A stretch of 64,000 nt of DNA from Thamnaconus septentrionalis. Its lineage: Eukaryota; Chordata; Actinopteri; Tetraodontiformes; Monacanthidae. Below, piece after piece: positions 47,700 through 62,082 of this stretch (position 1 is the first letter of the stretch; the number at the start of each line of letters is the position of its first letter). The notes beneath the pieces are model-generated. The model ran no database searches. It saw nothing but the letters and a program-made list of their open reading frames with translations, and had not been told where the DNA came from. Location: contig CM020511.1 in NCBI GenBank assembly GCA_009823395.1, positions 17,165,501 through 17,229,500 of the forward strand, in the 5' to 3' direction. Position numbers and translations under genes: made by a program.

Positions 47700-50600
47700 G
47701 AGCTCCCGGCCAGACCCCAGCCCGGCAGGAAAACACACAGACGTAATGCGTGACGCCATTCTGTGTCCTGGGAACACAGCTCTTCCTCCCCTCAGCCTCC
47801 CAAGGGACGCAAATAGACACGCACGCGCTTTGCAGCCAGACTAATCGAAACATTTGGATTGAAACAAGTCCGTCCGATGTTTAACGCGGCCGAGGGAAAA
47901 AAAAAAATGAATGAATGAAATGGCGAGTATACAAGCCCCGCAAATGAAGTTTCACCCCCATAATTACAAGATTCTTAAGAAGCCCATTATGGAAATCAGG
48001 TTGGTTTTGGGTAAAAGGTGACTGACGATGTATTTGTTTTGAAGAAACGTTAGTTTATTGGCGACATTCTTCGCAGAAACGCGTCTTCCCGATGTGCAAA
48101 GCAGATGTGCGCACGAATGACACCACAGAGCGTGTCACCGTTTCCAAAATCACCACCACCATCACAACAACAACTAGAAGGGCTCGCACGCTCCAAGAAG
48201 GAATCTTTAAATGCATCAGATCAAATCATTACCTGTCATTACCAGCTCGGAGAGAGATTGTTCGCTGCTGCTCCCGGTCCCATCACTCTTCGCTCCTCTC
48301 CTTCTCTCTCTCGCTCTCTCTCCCCCCATCTGCCGTCGATGATTCAGATCTCGACGCTCTCCACTGCGCCTGCGTCCAAATACTCAATGGTTGGGGATGT
48401 GCGTAATAACCAGAGGGGGAGGAGGGTTGGAGCAGACGCTGCGTCCCTGATGAGATACGTGAATTTTGGATTCATGAATGTGGTCCCGCACTGATGGATG
48501 TTTACGACGTCAAATAGACGTCAGCCATGTGTGAGCGTCGCCAATCTTGTGAGTCAAAGAGTGGCTCAATATCTCAGCTGCTGGATGGGACCGCTGACAG
48601 AATCCTCTCCTTTCCTGAAACACTTGAGATGCTTGAGCTAAACAAGACCTGTTTCCTATTGTCACGTCCTGAGAACATATTCTTGAAATCACAAAAATTG
48701 AGATTGCCCCGCAAAAAAATTAAATTATGTGTTACAATGCATTTGATTTCTTAGTAATATTTTGGGGGAAATTCCAGTTATCTGATTCCACTTCTGGGTG
48801 GTTGTACACTTTAAAAAAAAAGTGAGAATATTTATTTATATCTACATTTAGACAAATGTCACAAAAGACTGACCTAGTTGACTGAGAGATTCTATCTCTC
48901 AGTTGTATAAAGCAGTTGCCATAACATCAACAAACTATTGGATGGCTTGACTGCAGTCCCATTACCCAACACACCCATTTAACTTTAACTTCACGTGTCT
49001 CTAACTTTCAAAATGCCTCCGTACATTGGTGGACTTTATCTGTCAAGCACTGCGTGTTTTAAAAGAGTCTAATGGGAAGTTTGAAGTTGTGTGTTTTTGG
49101 CTGAGTTTCTAGCTCATATCTAAGTAAAGCAAGCAATTGAAAAACAGTCCGCAGTGTTAATGTAAGGAAACAAAAAACAGAAAAATAAATAACTACAAAA
49201 TGTATTAACCCTTTTAAGAATAAAAAGAAAAAAATGGCAATGAGAAAACACATTGGCATGAAGATTTGTTTTGGCCATTCTTCAATGATGTGAATATAAA
49301 AAATGTAAAATAAACCTACTGGCAAAAAATTAATTGATTAAAAAATGTAATTAAATCTCAATGTAAATCTCTATCATATTCTCTTAGAGTCAACAATAGG
49401 GTTCATTTCCCCATTATCAAGTGATGATAACAAATGATAATACTGGAAAATACATATAGCATAAGGTGCTGGACAAGCGCTATGTAAGTGCAGTCCATTT
49501 ACCATATAAAATACCTGCACACAAAAATGCAGGACACCCTTTTCAAAGACCATACGCTGCTGTGGTCACATTCCAGGCCCTATTTTTAGCTCAGTAGATG
49601 ACGCACATTGTTGAAGATGCTGTTTGTCACCATGTCAGTGCTCCTCTTAAACATGAGGGTCTATATCTAGTGTCTTTGGGGAAATATTGACCTACATTTT
49701 CATCCAGTCGGAATTAAATTATCACAGCTGCAATTAATTCTCACTTCTAATTACTTTTCTTCTGTATTTACTAAATACCCCCCTTGGTCATCTAGAATGC
49801 ATTAACTTATCCTTGCAAATAAACAAGACACTCAACTACACATCTCATTTTGAATAAAAGCCAGAAAAAAGCCACACATAGCAGAGCTCGTTAAGTAAAG
49901 ACTATGTCAGAACTGAAGGTTTTGTCAGTAGTCCGACTGAATTATGAGACATAAAACTTGGATAGTAAACACACAAAGCTATGTAAGAAGACGGGACCTC
50001 GGACAAAAAAAATCCTTAGCTGACAGCTATACTGAGGCTGATTATGGAGAGAACAGGTGAATCGGCCAGAAGACGGAAAGTCAATATCAACTTCTGTTTG
50101 GCAGTTAGTTGGCACAGTAGGAGATGTCAGAGCACACATAACAGCAACTGAGTGACTGGTTATTTGAGAGGAAGTGAGGATTTGTAGCAGCTATCACCAT
50201 CACAATGATTGGTGGGTAGTTTTTACAGAAAAGAGACGGGAAGACTGTTACCCATGTTCTAGGGCGGAGATCTGCATTTTTCTCATGTGTCAGTTACGGT
50301 TTGTCTCTAAAATATGAATTAACTCTTCATGATTGACTGGGATTCTTAAATTAATATGGATTTTTTTTTTTGGTTAAAACGTAAACTCTGAAAACCTTGC
50401 CAATAAAAAATCTTCACCCCACCGAGATGTGTCCCCCTTAGTTGTGTTCATAATTAAATCATTTTTTTTTTTTCCCATAAACAAAAAAACAAAAAAAACA
50501 ATCGAAGACTTTAAACAGTTCGATGACAGGTTGTGTAAATTCTGTGACTTTACGGTAGAAGAAGTTTGTACCCTAAACAAGACATATTTGTTCAGAATTC

Positions 50601-51000
50601 TGAAATGTTTTGGTGGTTGTAACAATCAATGTAAAAATTGTCATGATATTTAATTGTATGATTTACTATACTTAACAAGTAGTACTTTCTAGTCTTGTGT
50701 AATTGTATGTTTTTGCTTTTATTTGACTGCCGTGAGTCCAGAATACTGAGCCACATTATAAGTCTGCTCTTTTAGAGTGCGATGCACTGGGGTGACCCAT
50801 AGATATGAGGCACAGCATGATCACTGAGCTTTGATCTGGTTTATACTGTCTGACAGCTCTCAACCTAATGTTGTCCACAAACCAGGTCTCTACCTGTGAT
50901 TTCAGAAGTGTGAATGAAGCACAAAAAGCTGAATGATACGCCTTTAAGCTAAATCTGTTTTCTATCATATTTTGATGACATAGGGTTCTTTATCATCTTG
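47700..51000. other. Upstream flank of nrsn1
   Basis: A CpG-richer block with CT runs at about 48060-48420 could be promoter sequence; CACTGCGCCTGCGTC near 48363 resembles an NRF1 site. Beyond it the sequence is AT-rich, with a common fish retroelement end (CAAGCGCTATGTAAGTGCAG) near 49475-49510. No gene was supported. Confidence 0.45.
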
Positions 51001-51028
51001 GAATAAACTTGTCACACTTGGTAAAGGA

Positions 51029-51375
51029 CTCGATCCATCCATCCATCCATTCATTTTCTGTCACCGCTTTTTCTGCACTCAGTTGTGGGGCTGCTGGAGC
51101 ATATCCCAGCTAGGGTGAAGGCAGAGTGCAGGCTGGACAGGTCACCAGTTCACTGCAGGGCCAGATAGAGAGACAAACAATCATTCACATTCACACTCAA
51201 ACCTTTGACCAGCCTTAGAGCTGCTAATTTGTGCGCACGTTTTTGGAGTGGACGCCAGAGCAATCAGGGAAAACCCATGCTGATACAGATACCCACAGAA
51301 AGGCCCCAGGGCCAGGAAATTGACTCCTGCGAGGTGTGAGGCGGCAGTGCTGATTAATGGACCAACATGTCACCC
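51029..51375 (-). mobile_element. 3' fragment of a non-LTR retrotransposon (RTE/Rex3-like or L2-like)
   Basis: Read on the minus strand it runs from coding-like 3' UTR sequence to a GGAT repeat tail. Words such as GGAGCATATCCCAGCTAGGG, GGTCACCAGTTCACTGCAGG, CATTCACATTCACACTC and AGAAAGGCCCCAGGGCCAGG belong to a very abundant fish LINE end. The short tandem tail favours the RTE clade. No reverse transcriptase remains in the window. Confidence 0.65.
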
Positions 51376-51714
51376 CTGGTTTGAAACCCCTCGGATCTTT
51401 CTCAGTTACAAATTGATTTATTTTACAGCGAATCCAAGAATATTTGACAAATGTAATCGGGTGCTGTGCACATGCTGCCTCAGTGTCATTTTGATTTTGT
51501 ATATTTGCAATTTTATAGTCTAAAAAGAACACAATAAAGGCTTAAAAATGTAAACTTCTGAGTGTCTCATGTTCAAAAAACACAAGCCGTTTGTTTTTGT
51601 TGTTCAAATTTCAAATTACAAAGATATTCTGCTCTCTCATTCCTGCAGCACACTAACATATTTGCTCGGAAGGAAACATTCTGTCATTCCCTGTTGCCTT
51701 TTTCTTCGCACGCT

Positions 51715-51782
51715 CTCTCGCTTGCTCACTCTCTCTCTCTCTTTCCCTCTCTCTCTCAACCCTTTTCTCTCACTCTGTGTAG
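51715..51782. repeat. CT-rich low-complexity tract
   Basis: CTCTCT runs interrupted by CCC and GCT, intergenic. Confidence 0.8.
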
Positions 51783-52649
51783 AGGCAGAGCGTGTCTAAG
51801 CAAGGAAGAGTGAGGCGGTTTCTATGGCGACGCAATAAAGGTCACCTTCAGGAAGTTGTCTGCGAGCGTGCGCAGAATGCCAGCAGGATAATCAGGTCCG
51901 CTGTAATGACTGATAACAGACCACAGCTCATTAGAGGGAGAGGGAGAGAGCTGCGGTGGTGTGGTGGTGCAGAGAGGAAGCCAGAAATCAGCAGAGATTA
52001 TTAGTCATAGTGCAATGAAGCTACAGTGCATTTGCATTAACGGTATGCCAGGGCCACACTCTGAGAATGTAACTCTGTTACAAGAGTGTGTCAACCTCAA
52101 AGGTTCCCCAAGGAATTTAATGTCACAGGGAACACACTTCATTGACTCATTCATTCATTCACTAGGCTAACTTTATTTGGACTAATCCATACAGCACAAA
52201 CAGTAAAATATCCAAGTGCACACGATTTAATGATTGGTTTCTGGTGTTACTGAGTATACACTATTTATAATATATAGTATGGGGCTTAAAAAAAACTCCA
52301 AAAAAAAAAAAGTTAAAAAAAATTCAAAGGTGTTGGTTCCAATGCCGTCAAGTAGGAAATGAAATCTTCTGTATGTCAGCAGCAGTGGTACAGCTACAGA
52401 CAGAAGCAGAGCACAATGTATTTTACTTTGACCTTTAGCGAAATTAGCCTGCAACCGACTGAACCAGCGCTGTTAATCATCACAGACTGTCTTCACAGTC
52501 CAATCATACTACGGCAATGAATGTGGCTTTTTTTTATTCATGGGACTAAATATGTCATCTGGTGGCAGACCATTTTTTAAAAAACCTATTCGGTTTAATG
52601 CATTGAATATTAACAGCTATTGTCTATGAAGGTACGCAGTCATCCCTTT

Positions 52650-52990
52650 TTTTCCCCTAGTGGCCACTCGAGGTACTGCAGCAAAAAAAATCTCATGGGC
52701 TACCAGTGTCTCAGCTCGTTCTGATTGGCTGCGTCCTCACGTGTCTGTCAGTGACGTTCTCCAGGATCGTTCTGATTGGCAAAAGATCGTGTGAGTTACA
52801 GAGGCAGGATGGAAAGTGACACTACTCCGCATGCCCTATTGACCCATTAATGCGGAAGTCAAAAACCTTTTCGGGACATGCGCAGGGTGAGCAACCGCAT
52901 TGAAATGAATGGGCCGATGACATCTCGGACTCTGGGGTCACGACCTATGAGCGCGCGCGCACCCAATTTGCGTCGCGTGAGTGCGTGAGT
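52650..52990. promoter_or_regulatory. CpG-rich block with paired inverted CCAAT boxes and a CTCF-like word
   Basis: TCGTTCTGATTGGC occurs twice, at 52716-52729 and 52767-52780, each carrying ATTGG (inverted CCAAT). A CCCCTAGTGGCCA word (CTCF-like) is at 52664-52676 and CpGs are frequent through 52975. This looks like a promoter or insulator in an otherwise gene-poor stretch. The phrase CATTGAAATGAATGGG is common in fish repeats, so an exapted repeat is the main alternative. Confidence 0.3.
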
Positions 52991-53690
52991 CTAGCTTTTC
53001 CCCGAAGTGTGGCGTAAGTAAGTAACTACAACAAGTGAAAAGTCATTTTCTCTCTTGTTTTTACTCAGTACGAACACATTGGAAACTACCACCGCGGTTC
53101 CCACTCCTCCCTCTGCTGTGTTTGTCATTGGCACACGTCAGTTGACCACAACACTGAAGCAAGCTCGCTAGCTACAATCAAGCACTCCACCGAATAAGCG
53201 AGTTGTTCTGCCCAAGTTGATGGGATGTCAATCATCACTGAGTAGACGGAAGCCCGTAAAACGCTGTTTAATGAACATGACAATATAACAAAGTACTGTT
53301 CTACCTAACTAGAATTTGCTGTGTATGTGCTTGACAACAAGTCAGGCGTCACAGACTAAATATAACAATTTGTTGGAAGGAAACCAAAGCCAAGTACAAG
53401 TTGAGCACGATGTTGCGAATGAAGTTAATAATTAAAGTAGCTATGGATCAGATTTATAACTATTTTTGATATACACATTATATTAAAAAAATAATCATTT
53501 TTGACTGGTTGCATTTCAGAAAAAAAGACAGAGAGAGGACAATAGGAGGAGGAGGAAACGAGAGCTGGCACTGAGAACCAGGTGTGAAGGATTTTTGGAA
53601 GATGTTTGATACATTTAAAATGACCTTTGTTGCGATTTTAGTTGAACAAAACAAAATTGGGAGGATTGACAACCAGATCTCCGCTAAACT

Positions 53691-54030
53691 CTCAGGCCAT
53701 GTTTGCACTTGGTCATTTCAAGTGTTTTTCGTGTTCCGATCGGCAAAAATCACACGAAGTAACCAAGTGGAAACAGGCCAAATCCGTATTTTCATCCGAT
53801 CACTCAAACCGCCTCAGGGAGGTGGTTTCGACACTTCGCATCGCATTCCTCACGGACGTGTGAACAGAATGCGATCTTTGTCCACATGAACGACCGCCTA
53901 CTCTGCTCACCTCTCCCGTGTAAGCGAGACGCATGTTAACGCTAAGTGCGAACAGATGCTTCAGATGCGTTCTTCGTGATCCGATCCCCAAAAAGAGTTG
54001 CAAGTGACCAAGTGACCAACAGGGCCTCAG
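53691..54030. mobile_element. Inverted-repeat DNA transposon (MITE), about 330 bp
   Basis: The left end GGCCATGTTTGCACTTGGTC and the right end GACCAAGTGACCAACAGGGCC are imperfect inverted repeats. Inner blocks (CCGATCGGCAAAAA and TGATCCGATCCCCAAAAA) also mirror each other. CTCAG flanks both sides (53691-53695 and 54026-54030) and may be a 5-bp target duplication. It has no transposase. Confidence 0.6.
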
Positions 54031-56900
54031 TTAGTACAAGAACGCCACAGTGCTATGTCAGTCTGAGAGTTTTCACCCTGTGTGTCACAAACAGTCATAG
54101 AGGCTGCAAAACTAGACTATTGTGATTCAACTATCCTTCTGTGGACACCTTGTTCTCACAGTACTTCAGAAAAAGAGACAAGACTACAATCAAGGACACT
54201 TCCCACCATGCTCACTCTCTGCTCAGACACAAACAACATACAATCGAAGAAGGCAATATTGTCATGTAGGATTGTCACGCTCACACAACAACACACTTTT
54301 GCAACAGTTTTTCCTTTCTGGATACAGCGAGATCACTGGCAAATACATAAATCACAACTGTTTGTGCACTATTGAATCATGGTGGCTCAACTTGCACTCG
54401 CACTTTTCTTACTTTTAGATAGTAAGTTGGAGAAATTGAAATATACAAATTATATTCAAATTGTGTGTGTGTGTGCACGTGAAAATGTGATATATTTGGA
54501 GAACCAAAGTCTTTAACCCCAGTATGTGCCATCTTTGGCCATTCTTTGTTCCCAAATTTGTTTTTTATATTTTATGAGATAATTGTTCTTGCTAAACTAA
54601 TTTGTTTAATTTGCCAAAGATTTGATTTATACAGCATTTTGTACGCTTAAAGCAAACTCTTGGTACAGCATTTGTAGTCTTACTGTATAAGGGCAGGTGT
54701 GGCCCCACCAGTGCTAAGCCCTCTGATCTGTTTTGAAGCCGACTGTTTACTACAACAGCCATCACTTATCTGGTTGCGTGACACTCTGTGTTGTCTCCAG
54801 TTCTCTTCTCTGCTGTGTGCGCTTGCACGTGTCTTCCCACTGCCAGTGGGTGCCTGTCCTCTTCACGTTGCTTTGGTTTTGACGTTGCTTCTCAAAGCTG
54901 TCATACATGCATCACTGCAAATGTTACGACATGAATTCAAAACGCTTCCACCGTTAACAAGGATGACATCTACTGGACAGCTCTGGTTCTGCATCAACAC
55001 TTGCTGCTTTGCTTGTTTTCCTTTGCACTGCTTGCTCTGTCTGCATGGCATGTTATTCTGGCCTGTTGTGTGCTTTGCAAGTGTGATTGTTGGCTTGATT
55101 GTTTTGGATATGTATGAAGTTGTTTTATATGAATGAGAAAAACTATGTGAGTAAATGAATTCATCTTAGAGGGCACTCAGTGAGGTAAGTGAGTAAGGTA
55201 AGTTTATTTGCATTGTTTACTACAAGGTTTATGTTGTTCTTCTGCAGGATGATTTTAAGTGAATGACAATTTAATGCAATGCAATGCGATGTAATAATGT
55301 CAAACTGCAAGATGTTGCACTGGATTCACACCCTTTTCAACCAGTAATTCATAATAATAATGACACGTTTTTTCATCTATTGAATTAAAAAAAAATCTGT
55401 TCCAGATGCAAACAGCTGAAACAACAACAAATACAACAGCAAACAACACAACCCATAATACACAAGTTTAACATTAGATAAATGTCATAAATAATAACCT
55501 GCTTTATCATTTTAACACATTCTTTCATGAATAAAATGTATCTCCCAAACCTTTGAAGGAGTTTACTCCTGGGTTCCTCACCACCTTTTCTGCAAGTGCA
55601 TTTAGTACCTTAACAGCATTAAATGTCAAGACACCTGTTTTTTTTTCACTCTTTTTTCAGATAAATATTCAACAAATGAGGCTAAAAATGTCCAATATAT
55701 TCTGGTCATATTTAAGAAAACATAGCTCTACTTTCCTTGTTTGATTTGTCAGGCCTTTCCCACTCTGTTCTATGATGGATGAGGAAGAGGGGACACCAGA
55801 TCAATCCATCTCAAAGAACCTTAGCCTTGGTGTTATTGTCCATTCTTCATCTTATTGATTCCCATGTCATGCTGCCACACTGCAGCTGGAAGCTCAGACT
55901 TTCCACTTGGGCTGTGCTGTTATTCATAGACATTGACTGGAGGGGGGAAAAAGTGCTGCTTTGATGGAAGCAATCTTTCTCCATATGACAGAGCTGTCAA
56001 AGATACAGCAATGCAAACATTAAACTGGAACAACGTTTGATACAATGTAAACAAGAGAGCCATGTTGACAAAAAAAAACAAAACAAAATCGTTCTATTAA
56101 ATGTGGAAGACTAATCGGACTTTGTCAAATCAATCTAACCCTTTCTTAAATGATGAAGATTTACATTAAAGATCAGAAGTAAAAATTAAACTACTCTTGT
56201 GAGAACACATGCCTAAGCAATCATGTATTAACAAAGTTAAGGGGAGAGCCACACCTTTAAAAAAATAAAAAAATAAAAAATAAAATAAAAAGAAAAACAG
56301 GTGAGGATGATAAAGCTGCACAAGAGTGTTTTTCCCCCAAATGACAAACCCTTAACTTAACTGAACCCTTTTAAACATTTCCAACATTTTTTCCACCAAG
56401 TGGTCATCGGTTATGTTCTAGATTGTAGGAGCTGATGGACCAATCCCTCGCTGTAATAATCGTCTTTGCTTCGCCTTTCAGCCCCAGCCTCACTTATGAG
56501 GGACACACTTAACAGCAATTAATCATGCTGGATCACACCTCACAGAGTCCCCACTTATCTCTCACTCCATCTTTTACACACACACGCACGGAGGCACCCA
56601 AGCAGGCGTATGCGCGCACGCACACGCACACACACACACACACAGACACACACACGCTTCTCTAGCCATTTTTGCTAATACTGAGAACACATATAACAAG
56701 TGTAGTAAACTGGTTGGGGTAGAGTCAAACAAGTCAGGCTCATTTCCAGCACTGAGGAAGACAGTTCCATTTCCAGGCCAAGATTAGATGTAGTTGAGCT
56801 TTGAAAGAGCAAAAAGTGGTTTAGAAATAGATTTTAGTTTTCATTATATCATGGCCACCATTCCACTTCACGGTTATTTTCAAATGAAAACGAACCCACT
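54031..56900. other. Intergenic, nothing assigned
   Basis: AT-rich sequence with one 145-codon open frame (54699-55136) that I could not link to a protein family, and an A-rich AAAATAAAAA run at about 56260-56295. A CA/CG microsatellite is at 56577-56656. Confidence 0.4.
56577..56656. repeat. CA/CG-rich microsatellite
   Basis: Mixed CACG, GCGC and CA units. Confidence 0.85.
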
Positions 56901-57603
56901 GTAAATCATTCCATCTCACCCCTTCACCCCATCACCAGTGTACATCTTGTTTGCACCCAGCTGGCCCCAAACAAGATGCACACTTTACCCTCCTCCTCCC
57001 CGATCCACAGCTGTTTTTGCTCCCTGCAGTTCCATCTGCTGTTCAGTTTACTTCCTCAGTCAAGCGCCTTTGCTTTGGTAATGTCCCCCTCACTCTGCTC
57101 CTAATTTCTCATTTAAATGAAAAATCCCCCAAATGGAAGATTAGAGACAAATGTCTTTTTCCTGCCCTTTCTGTCTTTCTCCATGTTCGAGGGAGAGGGA
57201 CCTTCCTAGAAGACAGCCTCCATTGGATGTCCTTGACAAAAACAGGATTTGGAGGAGGTCGCCGTGGTTACGGGCTGGCAGCTTGTCTGTGTTGTATTGT
57301 GTGTGGCCTCCTCATTCTCTTCCTCTTCCCCCATCCTCTTGTTAAACCCTACATTTTTACATTTTACTGTGAGATTGTTTAGGATTTCAGGAATTTGGTT
57401 TAGTAGTTTGAGGTTGAATCATATAAAAGTGCTTTCATATTGACAAGCGGTTTTCTGTGCAAAGTACTCAAACTTTCCGTAGTTTGTATGTACATGTGCA
57501 TAGACAGACTGGCTGTCATGCAGCTGTCAGCATGTAGTTACAGCCAACCATGTTTCTCTTCTAGTTGCGCCAAGTTCTCCAATTACAGACCCAAGGACTG
57601 TCA

Positions 57604-57604
<1 letters not shown>

Positions 57605-57660
<56 letters not shown>

Positions 57661-57661
57661 A
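57605..57661. repeat. (CA)n microsatellite, about 25 units
   Basis: A long pure CA run, followed by a second CA tract at 57730-57765. Confidence 0.95.
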
Positions 57662-57769
57662 ACACACTATTTTCCATCTCAATTAAAAGGGTGACTGGGC
57701 TACATCCCCCCTCTCTCTCACTTTCCCAGACACACACGTGCACACACACACACACACGCACACACTTCT

Positions 57770-58910
57770 TTCCTGCTGCTCTTCTTGTGGTGCACCTGCC
57801 TCCCTGCTCTCCAGGCCAGCTCAACTCCTATCAAAGGAGCTGAGCTTTTTTCTTCTAGAAGGCTAATCCAACACCTGTCTCTCGGCTTTATACAGGGAAT
57901 AGAGGATTGTGTGCTCTCTGAGTATGAATGCAACCGGTATAGTGTGTATGGCGGATTGCAGAATGGAGAGTGCGTGCGATTGAAAGGAGGAGACAGTTAT
58001 AGTGTTTCTACAAGATCAAGAAGCAAACAAAAAAGGAAGATTGTGTGCGTGGCTCCTTTGTGCGAGGATTTGAGAATGGAGATATGGGCACTACAAGGCA
58101 GACTGTATTCTATTCATGGCTAATGGACTATCAAAGACAGTGTCGGGAATAGATGTTTTTTTTCTATTTTTGCGGGCAGCCAGTTTAGCAGACATATAGA
58201 CAAAGACCACTTTCATAGTATGTGAAGGATGCTTACTTTAACTATTATGGGGACATTTTTTTGAATGAACTAATCAATTGTAATCAATCAAGATTACGAG
58301 AAAACATGACAAATTGAATAAGATATTTGAAAACAAAATTTGTTTGTTTTAATATTTAAAACAAAGTTATTCGGCATTCACAGTTTTTCATAGTGTGTCT
58401 ACGCTCATGATCTCGGAGAATTATGTATCCTTTGCATAGTTGTGAGACAAACAACAACAAACAAATCACCAGTATTTAAGGAAAAAGGACATTGGGATCT
58501 CAATGGCTTTTCAACCACGGTAACATTCCTGTTTCACTGTGTCCCTGACTTCAAAGTGTCATGTTGCAGCAACACGCTCTGAATCAAACCTGATTAATGA
58601 TTTTGATAAGTCATGCATAGAGCTCTGTGTACATGAAACGGCTGGTGTTCCTGTCTGGTGGCACCATAAACACGGGGAGCCATTGAAAAATTTTTGCCAT
58701 TTTTTACAGACTTTAATTTAACAGGACGACTCACATCCAGCCCACTAAAGATTCGCCTCCAGCAGCAGGGGTCTCTCAAATTGGAAATAGAAGGTAAAAT
58801 AAATCTAAGATTGCTTCCCTCCCTGTAGAGTTCTGAAAATGGCTGCAGGGGAGATATTAGAGAGAGAGGGGCTGAGAAGCAGAGTTAGATGGATAGAAGG
58901 CACTGGCATG
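57770..58910. other. Intergenic, nothing assigned
   Basis: Contains an open frame at 57785-58123 without recognisable homology or splice support. Otherwise unremarkable. Confidence 0.4.
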
Positions 58911-58914
58911 AAGG

Positions 58915-58954
58915 AAGAGAGAGGGGGAGAGAGGGGAAGAGAGTGAGAGGAGAG

Positions 58955-58992
<38 letters not shown>
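58915..58992. repeat. (GA)n microsatellite
   Basis: GA run with GGGA interruptions. Confidence 0.95.
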
Positions 58993-58993
<1 letters not shown>

Positions 58994-61900
58994 AATGGAG
59001 CTTTATTCACTTTAGGCATTCGGGCCTGAAATAGCTATTTTACCAGCAAAGGGCTCTGAAACCTCTGGCGTATGTTTGTGTGTGTGCCTGTCAGAGGACA
59101 GGCACAGTCTGGGTGGGGTGTACATCTGCGCTTGCAGATGTGACATGAATCTCGCAGCATGGTGTCTGGCACATGGCTTTATACTTTGTTAGATTTTCAC
59201 CAGAGAAGGCAACGATTAGATCCCCCAATTTCAAACCGGCCAAGTCCTGCCAACATCCTAAGAAGCTAAAAGAAACAAAGGTTTTTGAAAGTTATTTTTA
59301 TAAATAGGGTGAATGTGGATAGGTTAAAGCACACATGCATCAGAACATGACATTTAATTTACAAGAAAGAAAAATATGTATTTGTTTCAATTTATGACGC
59401 ACTCTGAATGGCAGACGGCCACAAGATCGACATAAAAGCTGTCATAAAAAAATCAACTCATGCTGCCTTTGCAAAATGTTTGGATCATTTACAGCAGCCT
59501 TGTAAGAATGGTCCACTTCACAAAATTTGATATTTGTGTGTGGAATACATGCATGAATATTTCTGAATTACAAATATCCCATCGAAATACAAAGCTCATT
59601 CGCGTTGTCTGCTTCATTCTCTCATGTCAGAAAGCAATTAGGAAAAATGACTAATTTGGAGCATACTGAACCAACCACACTGTGTTATTGGTGTTGAAAC
59701 AAGGCCAAGACTCAAACAGAAAAGACCTTGGCCTACAACTCTAAATGCATATATCTACAGTTGTCACATTGGATCTGATTACTGGAAATCCGTCAAAGTT
59801 CAAAACGGTCCTTCCTGAGTCCCCCGGATTTGCCTGCATGCATGCTTACATTAATCCCTGCCTGCATTGCTAAACACAATCCTATACTTTCGTCCAAATA
59901 CAGATGGCTGAATGACACGAGACCTATGCACAAACACTTCCCTCTCAATAAATGCTGCAGCTTTATCACGCACGCACACACGCACAGAGTTGCATTTTAC
60001 TGAGTGCCTTCGAGGTGAATTTTATACACTTTTCCATGCAATGAGATTATAAGTATGTCATCCTGTACTGCCTAAGCGGAGCTGGTGTAACTGGCAGCAT
60101 GATGGAAAAAAAAAGAAGTATTTTTTTCCCCCGCAAACTCAACTAAAAAGCTCTGGCACGCACGCAAGCGTGCCCAGACTAGCCATGCTGTTAAACTCCT
60201 ATCAGCAGAGGCTCACCGGATTAGCATATCTGGGAGAGATAAAGAACCAGAAGATAGTTACTTAACTTTGACTTAATGTTTCCCATCTGCCTCTTTCTAT
60301 CTCTGGCTCCTGCTGTCTCACTATCTCTGTCACTCCTCCTTTCTGGATATCGAAGTGTTTTTTGTTGTCCCACACACTCATTTTGTCTCATTTCTTGCCT
60401 AATTGACTTGAAGCGTCTGTGGTTCCACACACATTTCTCCTCAAATTATTTTGGAAGATGATGATATCGAGGAAAGCGTATTTATTTGTGCAACATTAAA
60501 TTCATTATCATATAACATCCACCATGAACCCAGGTATTAACTGTTTTTCATTAAACTGGTGTGTCTCTCATTGCACACCACTGACAATGCAAATCAATGA
60601 CATCTTTCAAAAAGTGTATTTATGGAGTGTAGCGGCACTCAACGCAAATTCACATGTCCAAATGAGGATATGTTTGTAATAAACACCTGAAGAGACATTG
60701 TCCAACCACACATCCAAAGGAATAAACAGAGTTTCGACCCTGTGCTCAAGAAATGTCACAGGTATGTACATGTGATAGGGAACCGTGACATTTCATTCCA
60801 GTTTTGGAATTTTGGATTATTCTGATAAGGGTAAGATGGAAAAATGTTGCACGGTGTCTCCACAGCATAGCAGCATTAAATAGGTTATTCCTGAGTGCCC
60901 AAGCCTCCAGGCATGTGTGAAATACCAATTGCTTAACATAGGTGCTGGTAGTGCAACAATTTTTTTTCCCGTCTACAACCTGTCATTAAGTGAACTAAGC
61001 AGTCAAAAAAGACTGGTCAGTGATGTAAAGAAAAACTTATCAGGGTACAGTTTATCATATGCAACATTACCTGGAAGACCTTTTATAACTAATACATGTT
61101 AATGTAATTCCACCATTTTTTCTGAAGCCATCATCTTTATGAAGGTGCTGTTGGTATGTTTATAAGTTATAACTTGTGAATAATAAATTGGTTATATGGA
61201 TACATTCCAAGGGCCTCAGCGTCCACTGTGCTTGTGAACCAACATGTCTTTGTTCCCCATGAAGACCCTGAGCACATTGCTTCCTGGATGGCCGAGTCAA
61301 GTCCGTGTAGAGTTAACCTTCACCAACCTCCCTATTCCAGAGAACTTGGCTCTGCATTAGAACCCGACATTACGCATCAGCTATGATAATGAGATAAACC
61401 CACAATTCCACCTCTCTGTCCAAATAGAGGTGACTGTTCCATTTGAATCAATGGCAGCTGAAAATGTCACAGCCATACGTAATCATAAGATTTGCCTGAG
61501 AACAGTGGTTAAGGAACCGACTGCATTGCGACTGATGAATCCCTATTTTGCAGGAAGTTACAACATTCATCTGTCAGAGTGTAATGGTGCTATTAGACAA
61601 GTCATTGGCATTTGCTGACCCATGGAATAAATTAATAGTTTTGTTTTTAATGAATTTATTTTTTTCAAATGTGTAAAGGCACCTCTATTTGGTAATATAT
61701 TTAACTTCATTCGCTGGGCATAATGGTAATTTATTCTATTCACTGTCACCTGTCAGTGTAATTGAGATGTGCTTGCTACTGACCACCAATATTGTCGGTC
61801 TGACTGACTCCCGAGGGGGAAAATGGTGATTGTTAGATGCAAACAGGCACAGTAATTCAAACAGATAGGTACTTGGTAAAAAGGGGGTATACAGGCATGT

Positions 61901-62059
61901 TCGGAACATGCATATATGAGTTTCACTGGGCTCACATTTAATGACTGTGGATCATGGCACCATAACAGCCATAATTCACTGTTTGGTTGCAGAGGCAGAC
62001 AAAAACTGCATGCATAAAACCATGATTATGTCAACAAAAATGTACACAGTAAAATCCAA

Positions 62060-62082
62060 ACACACACACACACACACACACA
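62060..62082. repeat. (CA)n microsatellite
   Basis: About 11 CA units. Confidence 0.9.
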